From an uncultured Ruminiclostridium sp. (GTDB lineage: Bacteria; Bacillota; Clostridia; Oscillospirales; Ruminococcaceae): DNA of 20,523 nt. Below are positions 1-7,212 of the stretch, piece by piece. The stretch lies in assembly GCA_934462775.1 (NCBI GenBank), contig CAKSIR010000028.1:1-20523 (forward strand), in the 5' to 3' direction. The notes beneath the pieces were generated by a model. The model did no database searches, had not been told where the DNA came from, and saw only the letters and a list, made by a program, of their open reading frames with translations. Within the stretch, counting starts at the first letter, position 1. Every line of letters starts with the position of its first letter. The position numbers were made by a program, and so were the translations under genes.

Positions 1-198
1 TTTTGTCCACTTTTTTCAAAAAGTGGTGGGTACTTAGGGCAAAGCCCTAAGTCGCAATCCGCAGATTGCGAAAATCCTTTTGCAAAGCGCTTTTTTGCAG
101 GGGTGTGGGGCACTTTTTTCAAGAAAAAAAGCGCCCCACAAGTGAATAATTTTCGCAATATAATCCTCGAAAAAGTTGCCGGTGGCAAGTTTTTCGAC
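1..198. repeat. Hairpin-rich intergenic repeat, left copy
   Basis: Bases 1-53 match 20471-20523 at 50 of 53 positions in the same orientation. The stretch is a chain of perfect or near-perfect hairpins: arms 7-15/18-26, 32-40/44-52, 52-59/64-71, a long imperfect one 104-140, and one at 167-197 with a single mismatched pair. No credible gene lies here. The left end is cut by the window. The right end at 198 is inferred from a TTTTTCGAC (190-198) that is the inverse of GTCGAAAAA at the start of the right copy. It looks like a REP/MITE-type non-coding element; only the first 53 bases are confirmed as repeated within the window. Confidence 0.7.
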
Positions 199-204
199 GC
201 ACTG

Positions 205-235
205 AAACTCCCGCTTTAACGGCGGGAGTTTTATT
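205..235 (+). terminator. Intrinsic terminator, plus orientation
   Basis: A perfect 10-bp stem (205-214 with 222-231, AAACTCCCGC/GCGGGAGTTT) with a 7-base loop runs into a T-rich tract (TTTTATTTTT, 229-238). It reads as a rho-independent terminator on the plus strand. It lies just after the repeat and just before the promoter of the gene at 277, so it should isolate that gene from upstream transcription. Confidence 0.7.
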
Positions 236-241
236 TTTCTA

Positions 242-270
242 TTGCAAAATCTGGCAAAATAGGTTAAAAT
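242..270 (+). promoter_or_regulatory. Promoter of the membrane acyltransferase-like gene
   Basis: A TTGCAA -35 (242-247) and a TAAAAT -10 (265-270) are separated by exactly 17 bases. Transcription would be expected to start about 7 bases after the -10, which is at or next to the ATG at 277. There is no convincing ribosome site between them. Confidence 0.6.
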
Positions 271-276
271 ATAACC

Positions 277-1035
277 ATGAAGAAACAAAGATTAGAGCTG
301 CTCGACACAATCCGCGGCATAACTATAATCAGCATGGTGATTTACCATGCCGTATGGGATTTCGTATATATCCTCGGCTTTGACTGGGAGTGGTACCGCA
401 GCGTTTACGCACATATCTGGCAGCAATCCATCTGCTGGACATTCATACTTTTATCGGGATTTTGCTTCACGCTTGGCAAAAAGCACCTGAAACGCGGGCT
501 TACCGTATTCGGAGCGGGAGCGCTGACTACCGCAGTAACGCTGATTTTCGTGCCTGAGGACAGAGTTATTTTCGGCGTGCTGACCTTGCTTGGTTCTGCG
601 ATGCTGATAATGATTCCTCTTGACAGGCTGCTTCACAGGGTTAATTCTGCTGCAGGGGCAGCGGTTTCCTTTGTGCTTTTCGGCGTTTTCAAAAACGTTC
701 AGCAAGGCTATATGGGATTTTTCGGCGCAAAGCTCGTTGAAATCCCCGATTGCTTTTACAGCAATTACATAACCGCTTATTTGGGATTTCCGCAAAAGGA
801 CTTTTTTTCAACCGACTACTTCCCAATTCTGCCGTGGATTTTCCTCTTTATTACTGGCTGCTTCATCGGCAGGCTGTTCAAGGAGAAAAACCTGTTCGGA
901 AAGCCTTTTGAGCATGGATTAAAGCCGCTGTCATTTATAGGCAGACACTCGCTGATAATCTACCTTGCACATCAGCCCGTAATTTATCTGCTTATTGTTC
1001 TTTTGCCGCAAATAATAAAAAACCTCGGAGCATAA
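277..1035 (+). CDS. DUF1624/HGSNAT-like integral membrane acyltransferase-family protein
   Basis: A 252-aa polytopic membrane protein with about seven hydrophobic segments (roughly 12-30, 48-66, 75-92, 97-115, 124-138, 184-201, 225-245). The N-terminus carries an LLDTIRGITIISMVIYH signature (residues 8-24) and the C-terminus a FIGRHSLIIYLAHQPVIYL block (220-238). Both are typical of the DUF1624 / heparan-alpha-glucosaminide N-acetyltransferase catalytic family and related acyltransferases. By family analogy it may move acyl groups across or at the membrane; the substrate cannot be told from sequence. The start at ATG 277 is needed to keep the conserved N-terminal motif, yet no Shine-Dalgarno sequence precedes it. 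It is the only plus-strand gene and converges on the histidine kinase gene. Confidence 0.75.
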   Translation: MKKQRLELLDTIRGITIISMVIYHAVWDFVYILGFDWEWYRSVYAHIWQQSICWTFILLSGFCFTLGKKHLKRGLTVFGAGALTTAVTLIFVPEDRVIFGVLTLLGSAMLIMIPLDRLLHRVNSAAGAAVSFVLFGVFKNVQQGYMGFFGAKLVEIPDCFYSNYITAYLGFPQKDFFSTDYFPILPWIFLFITGCFIGRLFKEKNLFGKPFEHGLKPLSFIGRHSLIIYLAHQPVIYLLIVLLPQIIKNLGA

Positions 1036-1048
1036 GCTTCGAGGTTTT
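1019..1048. terminator. Bidirectional terminator shared by convergent genes
   Basis: AAAACCTCG (1019-1027) pairs with CGAGGTTTT (1040-1048). Four further inner pairs (one G-T) continue the stem and leave a 4-base loop, ATAA (1032-1035), which contains the TAA stop codon of the plus-strand gene. The T run serves the plus strand; the A run AATAATAAAA before it becomes a T tract on the minus strand, 8 bases past the kinase stop codon. One hairpin probably ends both transcripts. Confidence 0.8.
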
Positions 1049-1055
1049 ATCTATG

Positions 1056-3098
1056 TTAAATTGATTCCATGAGGGGGAAATCAACAATTGCTTTGAACAT
1101 ATCGCCGTCTATCTCAACCCTCATATCTCCGCCGCAGGCAACCGCAAAGCCCTTTGCAATGGATAAACCAAGCCCTGAGCCGTCAGTGGTTCTTGCTTTA
1201 TCGCCTCTTGTAAAACGCTCGGTTATTTCATCGGCTGTAAAGCTCATTTCGTAAGACGAGGTGTTGCTGATTGAAATCACTGCTTTGCCGTTATGCTTTT
1301 CAAGAGTGTAATAAATGCGCGTTCCTTTAAGAGAATATTTCAGCGCATTGTCGAGGAGATTTTGAATAATTCGGTACATCTTTTTTCCGTCGCCGTAAAC
1401 CGTTACGGGCGGCTTACATATTTTCTTTCTTACGTCGAAGCTTCCCTCCGCGATTCTGTCCTCAAATTCGGCGAAAATCTGTTCCGACAGCTTGCTTAAA
1501 TCAAGCTGCTCGTTGTCCATGGCAATGTTGCCGCTGGTTGCCTTTGCAAGGTCGAACACGTCGGAAACTATCCCCTGCAGCCGCTCCGATTTCTGCTGCA
1601 AAATGTCAACATACTCCTTTGCCTGAGGTGTAAGCTCCTCCTTTGACAGCAGATCAACATAGCTGATTATTGAGGTCAGCGGAGTTTTCAAGTCGTGGGA
1701 AACGTTGGTTATAAGCTCCACTTTCATGCGCTCCGCCTTGATTTGTTCGTTATGGCTCTTTCTGTAATTTTCGCCGATGGTCTTGAGATTGCCGCTCATA
1801 TCGGCAAATGATGAGTTTTTGGAAAGGACGGGAGTGTAATTTTCATTCCCTGCGCAGATTTCCTCAACCTGCTTTTCAATGTCCGCCAAATCCTTAAGCA
1901 CACAGTATCTGCCCCAAATGAACAGCCCTAACAGCAGTATTTCAACGGCAAGAACACCGATAACCGAACGGCTTTCAATCTGCATATAGCTTGTACCGAA
2001 GCTGTTAAAGGAAAAATATGTGTCGAAATTCCATACAAGAATGTTCAGTACAGTTGCCAGCATAAACGAAACATCCATAAGCAGCAGCTTTTTTGTCACC
2101 TTCCGCTTGACAATCTGACCCGTAAGCAAATCCTTGAGAAATGCGTATAGCTTTAAGCAAACCACAACAATTAAGCTGCCTTTAAGCACACATCTGCATT
2201 TTGCCCGTTTTACTATGCAAACAATCAGATAGAGAATCAGCGTGCACAGCGCCGCTGTCAGCAGTCCCGCAATCGTCATAATCAGCTGCGGTCTTGGATT
2301 AAAGTTTGAGGAATGGAATCTGCTGTAAACATAATCGTCAGGGACTACATAGGCTGCAATTCCCATCAAAACCGCAATTACAGCGGTTATTTCATAATAC
2401 ACGCTGAAAAACCTGACCGTTTTCTTCTCCGCGTCGGTGTTTTTGCCCGCCACAATGCAGATTAGTACCATAACAACAATCCCAAGAACGGCGGCTATTG
2501 CGCTTATTGTAAATGACAGCTCAATATCTGGCTTTTTTGTGTATTTTTCCGCAATATCACTGTATTCGGACCCGGTCATGCCTATTTTAATTGATTCCAG
2601 CCAGTTGCACTGTTTTAAATCAATGCCGTAACTGTCACGATCGTTAATCTCCCTGTCCCAGCCCAATAAATGATCAAAGCTTATCCAATCGCCATAGTCA
2701 TAGTCGTTTTCGTAAACCGCACCAGACGCAGTTTTGATTCTCACATAGAACGGTAAATCGTTCCTTACAAGGTTATCAAGATACTCCTGCAAAGTCAGGT
2801 TATAGGCGGTTTCCTTCTTGGAAGCCACATAATAAATATCACGGTTTTCCGCTGCGGATATATCTTGTATGCAGACGGCTATATTTTCATTTATACAGTT
2901 TGCATAATCGGAATAAGCCTCGTTCATCTGTTCCTCATAGGTTCTTGTATAAATGATTTTTATCAGCGAAGAATTGTAGCCGCTGTTTGCGGGAACATAC
3001 CACATAGACGCTCCCGCAGTGCCCATAAATATTACATAAAGTGCAATCAGCAGAATCTTAACCCATCTGCTGTTTAATTTTTTCCATTTTGTATCCAA
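1056..3098 (-). CDS. Membrane sensor histidine kinase
   Basis: A 680-aa two-component sensor kinase. TM1 is at about 13-31, followed by an extracytoplasmic region of about 160 residues (32-193) and then about six more hydrophobic segments between 194 and 397, which is more membrane than usual. The HisKA domain carries the phospho-acceptor His468 in NVSHDLKTPLTS. The HATPase domain shows the N-box NLLDNALKYS (580-589) and the G-box DGSGLGLS (639-646). The start is TTG at 3098 with AGGTGG about 9 bases upstream; the next Met (residue 25) would destroy TM1. It overlaps the end of the response regulator gene by 41 bases, so the two are translationally coupled and almost certainly partners. The signal is unknown. 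Confidence 0.9.
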   Translation of the reverse strand: MDTKWKKLNSRWVKILLIALYVIFMGTAGASMWYVPANSGYNSSLIKIIYTRTYEEQMNEAYSDYANCINENIAVCIQDISAAENRDIYYVASKKETAYNLTLQEYLDNLVRNDLPFYVRIKTASGAVYENDYDYGDWISFDHLLGWDREINDRDSYGIDLKQCNWLESIKIGMTGSEYSDIAEKYTKKPDIELSFTISAIAAVLGIVVMVLICIVAGKNTDAEKKTVRFFSVYYEITAVIAVLMGIAAYVVPDDYVYSRFHSSNFNPRPQLIMTIAGLLTAALCTLILYLIVCIVKRAKCRCVLKGSLIVVVCLKLYAFLKDLLTGQIVKRKVTKKLLLMDVSFMLATVLNILVWNFDTYFSFNSFGTSYMQIESRSVIGVLAVEILLLGLFIWGRYCVLKDLADIEKQVEEICAGNENYTPVLSKNSSFADMSGNLKTIGENYRKSHNEQIKAERMKVELITNVSHDLKTPLTSIISYVDLLSKEELTPQAKEYVDILQQKSERLQGIVSDVFDLAKATSGNIAMDNEQLDLSKLSEQIFAEFEDRIAEGSFDVRKKICKPPVTVYGDGKKMYRIIQNLLDNALKYSLKGTRIYYTLEKHNGKAVISISNTSSYEMSFTADEITERFTRGDKARTTDGSGLGLSIAKGFAVACGGDMRVEIDGDMFKAIVDFPLMESI

Positions 3099-3774
3099 CG
3101 CCCCACACCACCTTTAAATATTTCGGCTCTTTCGGGTTTATTTCAATTTTCTCACGAATATGGCGAATATGTACCATAACCGTATTTTCAACCGAATATG
3201 CCGACTCGTTCCAGATTTTCTCGTAAATTTCCTCTGCGGAAAACACTCTTCCCGCATTTGTCATAAGCAGCTCCACAATGCCGTATTCCTTTGCCGTAAG
3301 CTTTACCGGACTTCCGTCAACGTACAGCAAATGCTCGTCTTTTCTCAGCATTAAGCCGCCTAAAATCACCCTGTCGCCGCTACCCTTGTTCTGATAGTCC
3401 CCAAGAGATGTGTAACGTCTTAGCTGACTTTTCACTCTCGCCATTAGCTCAGGCGGCGAAAACGGCTTTGTTACATAATCGTCCGCGCCGACGGACAAGC
3501 CCAGTATCTTGTCGCTTTCCTCAGTTTTTGCAGACAGCATTATTATGGGGATATTACGCGTACTTCTGATTTTGATTACCGCTGAAATTCCGTCCAGCTG
3601 CGGCATCATTATGTCCAGTATTATGAGGTGAATATCCGCGCTGTTCAGCATTTCCACCGCCTCGGCGCCGTTATACGCCTTTACTGCGTCTATCCCCTCA
3701 AGCTCCAGCATTTTCGCAATTGCTCCAACAATTTCCCTGTCGTCGTCCACGACAAGCACCTTATGTTCTGACAT
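3058..3774 (-). CDS. OmpR/PhoB-family response regulator
   Basis: A 238-aa DNA-binding response regulator. The receiver domain (about 1-120) has the acidic pocket D10-D12, phospho-acceptor Asp54 in LIILDIMMP, Ser81 in the switch position and Lys103 in VTKPF. A winged-helix domain (about 140-231) has the family signature LTAKEYGIVELLMTNAGRVFS (starting at residue 159) and ends in WGVGYKME. The ATG at 3774 is preceded by AGGGAGG. The gene is first in a two-gene unit with the overlapping kinase. A 22-base palindrome lies just upstream and could be a self-regulation site. The target genes are not evident; the closest candidate is the operon itself. Confidence 0.93.
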   Translation of the reverse strand: MSEHKVLVVDDDREIVGAIAKMLELEGIDAVKAYNGAEAVEMLNSADIHLIILDIMMPQLDGISAVIKIRSTRNIPIIMLSAKTEESDKILGLSVGADDYVTKPFSPPELMARVKSQLRRYTSLGDYQNKGSGDRVILGGLMLRKDEHLLYVDGSPVKLTAKEYGIVELLMTNAGRVFSAEEIYEKIWNESAYSVENTVMVHIRHIREKIEINPKEPKYLKVVWGVGYKMEKIKQQMG

Positions 3775-3787
3775 CGCTTTTCCTCCC

Positions 3788-3809
3788 TTCGTGTTTATAT
3801 TAACACGAA
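3788..3809 (-). promoter_or_regulatory. Perfect inverted repeat upstream of the response regulator
   Basis: TTCGTGTT (3788-3795) and AACACGAA (3802-3809) are perfect inverted arms around a 6-base centre. The centre contains a TAATAT on the minus strand that could serve as a -10, although no good -35 is visible. The palindrome ends about 13 bases before the response regulator ATG, next to the Shine-Dalgarno sequence. It could be an operator or a 5' leader hairpin. Confidence 0.45.
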
Positions 3810-3850
3810 TTTCTTATTTAAGTTCGGATACAATCCTTATAAAAATCTTA

Positions 3851-3887
3851 AGAAAAAAACTGACCCGTTGGCAAACGAAGTCAGTTT
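3851..3887 (-). terminator. Intrinsic terminator of the ftsZ-adjacent two-gene unit
   Basis: AAACTGAC (3857-3864) pairs with GTCAGTTT (3880-3887), with an inner CGTT/AACG pairing (3866-3869 with 3874-3877). On the minus strand the hairpin is followed by TTTTTTTCT. It lies about 30 bases past the stop of the 760-aa gene and separates it from the response regulator operon. Confidence 0.8.
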
Positions 3888-3918
3888 CTGTTATATTCAT
3901 TTGGTTTAGTCAGAAAGA

Positions 3919-6201
3919 TTATTTATCTTCATCGTTCTTGCCTATATTAAGGAACGGACTTGCCTTTGACGGCTTGAACAGCGCGTCCATAACGTGCTTT
4001 GTCTTGTGGGAAATCGGCATACCCTCTGCGTCCGTATCAATGTCGTCAAATCCGTCGCTGCGGTCCATGCCCTGCAATATGTCGGCAAACGCAGGCTCTT
4101 TCGGTTCAGCCGTCTTTTCAGGCTCAACAGGCTTTGCAGCAGGCGCGCTGACATTTTTGTATGCAGACAGCGCCTTGGCTTTGCCGCCCGAGTTCTTTAC
4201 AGGCGCAGGCTCGGCAGCAGCTTCAGCCGCCTTTGCTTTTTCCTCTTCTTCAATAAGCTTTTCAATTCCTGCAAGGGCAGGATTATGCAGCTTTGCAGGA
4301 CGTTTCGTCTTTTCGGCAGGCTCCGTCTTTGCAGTCTCGGCAGGCTTTTCCCCAAGAGAACGGGCTATAAAATCAATGCCTGTCGGCTTTTCTTCCTTTT
4401 CGGCACGCTTTGGATTTTGCAGCTTTACCTGACTTCTTGCAGCTTCCGCCTGCGGCTTTTCAGGTTCGCTCCTGACCTGCTCAGGCTTTTCCTCAGGCTG
4501 CCGAGCAGGCTTTGGCTCTTCCTTGACAAACGTTTTGGCAGGCTCGGCATTTTCGGGTTTGACAGCCTTGCTTCTGCCGTCGTCGCCGTTCGGTATTGTA
4601 ACAGGCGGCTTTTTTTCCTCAAAGCTCTGCTCAAAGGCGGTAACATTAACATTAGCCGCAGCTGAACCTCTGATTACCCTTGACTGCTTAGGCTCGGCAT
4701 AGTTTCTGTAAAGCTCGAACACCGCCTCCGTCTGCTCTGACTGATACTGCGTTGCAACCGGCTTTGCAGGCTGATAATCGGCGGGCGTGTAATTCTGCGC
4801 AGTCGGCTTAGAAGCTTCTGTATTTCTGGAAATATAGCTTTCATCAATAGTGCTGCTGTCGATTCGCTGGAACACGAACGGCTTTACCTTGCGCGCGTTG
4901 TCCGACTTGACTTCCGTTTCCTTTTCGGAAAGCTCCGAGCTGCTTGCGTGGGGCTTTGCAAAGCTGATTGAACGAGAATATTCCACAAAGCTGTCGAAAT
5001 CGTCCATAGTGGCAATGCCCTTTACAACATTGTCCCGTATGGTCTGCATATACTGATACCAATCGGAAAAATCGCGCTGAGTGATGTCAACGTTTATCCT
5101 TGCGGACATTTCCTTATAAAGCTGTTCGCACTTTTCGCCGAGAATGTTCATTTCAGCAGGCGGAATCATCTTGCCGCGCTCTTCCGTCTGTTTTTTGTTG
5201 GCGTTCATTATATCAAGGCAGGTTCTGCCGTCAAAAGCAGGTCTGCTGCAATAATCGTGGCTGTACTCCTCGTCCTTGACGAAATACTCGCCGCAGCGTG
5301 CGCAGCGCTGAATTATCGCGCCGCTTTCAATAAGAACATCTATTTCAAGGTCAATGCAGCCCTTGAACCCTGCGGGTACATAAACCTTTTTGGGGTTGTT
5401 TCCCATCGCCCTGATAATATTTCTGGTGACAGGGTCGGTTTCGGAGGGAATAAAGTTCTTGATAACGGAAAAAGCGTCCATGGCGGTCTTGTCCGACATA
5501 AATCCGCTGTTTCCGCCGCGCTTGTCCGCACCATCGTCATAATTCAGCTCCGACAGCGTACTGCGCATTATTTCCCTTGACGCGCTGCTCATCACGAAGG
5601 GAGAATTAGGCAGTCTTCCCATTGTGTAAACCTTGTTCACTCCAAGCTCGTCTACGGGAAATCCCAGTTCGTTGGCAGCCACGTTAAACAGCAGGTCAAA
5701 GTAATCGGCACGATTAGCCGCTTCAGCAGAGCCGCTGAGCTTTGTGCCGAATATAAAATCAACCTTGCGCTGAGCGTATTCCTGCATTTTGAGCAGGTTT
5801 ACCCACTGGTTTGCGGCATGGTTCCTTCTGTATTCGGAAAGCCGCGAGAAAACCGCTCTTTCAAAGTCGTTGCGGCAATTTATGTAAGCGTTCCACAGCG
5901 CTCCCGTGCCCATGGAATTCTGTCTGCAAATATACTCAATCCAGCAGTCGATAACGATTTTGTCGAAAATACCGCGCATATTCTGCTCATAGTATCTGTG
6001 ACACTTGGAAATGGAGTTTCTCAGCACGATTACATCGTCATGCTTATAGGTTCCGCTTTTCATGCAGGTCTTGCACAGGTCAACGCAGCGCTCCATAAAC
6101 AGTGTAAAATCGTACTTGCAGAAATTCATCAGATTTGTCGGGAAAGTTATTGTGTAAACCTCGTTTGAATTTTTTCCCGTAAGGTAAATTTGCCTTATCA
6201 C
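3919..6201 (-). CDS. Uncharacterised protein with Cys4 zinc-ribbon-like motif and long disordered tail
   Basis: A 760-aa protein of unknown function. Residues 1 to about 415 look folded and carry a probable zinc-binding motif: Cys300 and Cys303 (CARCGEYF), Cys318 (DYCSR) and Cys328 (RTCLD), spaced C-x2-C-x14-C-x9-C. This resembles the Clostridia DUF6076-type proteins, but that match is from memory and weak. Residues about 416-745 are rich in Lys, Glu, Pro and Ala and are probably disordered. Short islands recur there, KLQNP (593-597) and KLHNP (637-641). There is no signal peptide or TM. The start is GTG with a strong AAGGGGG site 8 bases upstream. It follows the 5-TM gene by 20 bases and ends at a terminator. 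The position beside ftsZ suggests, but does not show, a division-related role. Confidence 0.8.
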   Translation of the reverse strand: MIRQIYLTGKNSNEVYTITFPTNLMNFCKYDFTLFMERCVDLCKTCMKSGTYKHDDVIVLRNSISKCHRYYEQNMRGIFDKIVIDCWIEYICRQNSMGTGALWNAYINCRNDFERAVFSRLSEYRRNHAANQWVNLLKMQEYAQRKVDFIFGTKLSGSAEAANRADYFDLLFNVAANELGFPVDELGVNKVYTMGRLPNSPFVMSSASREIMRSTLSELNYDDGADKRGGNSGFMSDKTAMDAFSVIKNFIPSETDPVTRNIIRAMGNNPKKVYVPAGFKGCIDLEIDVLIESGAIIQRCARCGEYFVKDEEYSHDYCSRPAFDGRTCLDIMNANKKQTEERGKMIPPAEMNILGEKCEQLYKEMSARINVDITQRDFSDWYQYMQTIRDNVVKGIATMDDFDSFVEYSRSISFAKPHASSSELSEKETEVKSDNARKVKPFVFQRIDSSTIDESYISRNTEASKPTAQNYTPADYQPAKPVATQYQSEQTEAVFELYRNYAEPKQSRVIRGSAAANVNVTAFEQSFEEKKPPVTIPNGDDGRSKAVKPENAEPAKTFVKEEPKPARQPEEKPEQVRSEPEKPQAEAARSQVKLQNPKRAEKEEKPTGIDFIARSLGEKPAETAKTEPAEKTKRPAKLHNPALAGIEKLIEEEEKAKAAEAAAEPAPVKNSGGKAKALSAYKNVSAPAAKPVEPEKTAEPKEPAFADILQGMDRSDGFDDIDTDAEGMPISHKTKHVMDALFKPSKASPFLNIGKNDEDK

Positions 6202-6221
6202 AATTGCTTCCCCCTTCTTTT

Positions 6222-7055
6222 TTATTCTGCCGTATCTGTGCTTTCCTCAGGTGACGAAGTGGCAGCCGCTGTTGTACGGACAGCCGTTTCACCCGATAAA
6301 TCCTCGTCCGCATTGTCTTCGAACGAAATTTTGCGTATTTTTCCGTCAATCAAAAGCTGATTGTCTGACACCCACTTGTAATTGGTATTATTGGTGTAAA
6401 CTGTTACAAGAACGCGCTTTGCACCATATGTGCAGTAGCAGTCCAAGAACCACAGCTTCATGTCGTCCTTTGTCTGCTCAACGCAATAGGTAACTGTGCG
6501 GCGTTCCTTTGATTCGTCGTCGATGTACCGCACAAGGCGATAGGTTCCCTTTGTGGAGTATTCCACATCGTCTGAGCGCAGGGACATATCATAGCTTGTA
6601 TCCGAAAGCAGGGTATTAAGGTCAAGGTTGAAGTAAAGCAGCGTCAGATAAGCCAGCGAGCCTACAACAAACAGCAGCAGATAAATTGTGCCAAGCACCG
6701 TTTTTATTGTTTCACTGGTTGCCACCGCGAAAAATACAACAAGAACCGTGATTACTGGCGGCGCGACAAGGTACCACTGACCGAATCCCACAATCAGTAT
6801 CGCAAAGGCGATTATAGGCGAAATGCACGCCACAAGCTGAGTTACAAACTGTCGTCTGGTATAAATCATCACTGCAGCGAATATAACATTTATAAAGAGA
6901 TAAAGCGCAAACAGGGACGTGGGGTTTGTAGGCACAAGATAATATGCAAATGCAAGCCACGCAACAAATCCCAAAAACATAGGGTATCCCAGCGTCAGAA
7001 AGGATACGCCGAATTTCAGCCACTTGTTGCGGAAGAAATTTAATACTTTTTCCAT
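6222..7055 (-). CDS. Uncharacterised 5-TM membrane protein
   Basis: A 277-aa membrane protein with about five hydrophobic segments (15-39, 43-64, 73-93, 97-112, 119-141), then a soluble domain of about 100 residues (145-248) rich in predicted strand, and a Thr/Ser/Glu/Ala-rich tail (249-277). The N-terminus is basic and should be inside the cell, so five segments would place the soluble domain outside. Cysteines at 191, 206 and 208 lie in that domain. No family is recognised. ATG 7055 is preceded by a GGGAGA site and a good promoter. It is first in a two-gene unit with the 760-aa protein and is probably co-expressed with it. Confidence 0.8.
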   Translation of the reverse strand: MEKVLNFFRNKWLKFGVSFLTLGYPMFLGFVAWLAFAYYLVPTNPTSLFALYLFINVIFAAVMIYTRRQFVTQLVACISPIIAFAILIVGFGQWYLVAPPVITVLVVFFAVATSETIKTVLGTIYLLLFVVGSLAYLTLLYFNLDLNTLLSDTSYDMSLRSDDVEYSTKGTYRLVRYIDDESKERRTVTYCVEQTKDDMKLWFLDCYCTYGAKRVLVTVYTNNTNYKWVSDNQLLIDGKIRKISFEDNADEDLSGETAVRTTAAATSSPEESTDTAE

Positions 7056-7086
7056 TTCAATCTCCCGTATATTACTGTATTACTTT

Positions 7087-7115
7087 ATTTTACTCCAAAA
7101 TCAGCAGAATTTCAA
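7087..7115 (-). promoter_or_regulatory. Promoter of the 5-TM / 760-aa protein unit
   Basis: On the minus strand, TTGAAA (7115-7110) and TAAAAT (7092-7087) are separated by exactly 17 bases, about 30 bases before the ATG at 7055. It lies after the ftsZ terminator hairpin, so this unit can be expressed independently of ftsZ. Confidence 0.75.
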
Positions 7116-7135
7116 TAGTTTTCGGTAATTTTAAA

Positions 7136-7188
7136 CGGGCGCCTGCAAAAGAGAGATTACTACTAATTATCTCTTTTGCAGACGCCCG
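7136..7188 (-). terminator. Hairpin downstream of ftsZ
   Basis: CGGGCG (7136-7141) pairs with CGCCCG (7183-7188). After a single mismatch the stem continues for 12 pairs (7143-7154 with 7170-7181), closing on a 15-base loop. On the minus strand it lies about 25 bases after the ftsZ stop codon and is followed by TTTAAAATT, a weak T tract. It is probably the ftsZ terminator, possibly incomplete, or an mRNA 3'-end stabiliser. Confidence 0.7.
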
Positions 7189-7212
7189 CCGATACCGTTA
7201 TGCTATCTGCAC

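Noticed and set aside
1..198. CRISPR array
   Set aside because: The internal hairpins differ from one another, and there are no evenly spaced identical repeats with unique spacers.
34..288. 84-codon minus-strand frame over the left repeat
   Set aside because: It reads across the hairpin repeat, matches no recognisable family, and overlaps the terminator and promoter of the plus-strand gene.
3791..4665. Two plus-strand open frames of more than 200 codons opposite the 760-aa gene
   Set aside because: They mirror the low-complexity Lys/Glu/Ala/Pro tail and give low-complexity peptides with no ribosome site; they are antisense shadows.
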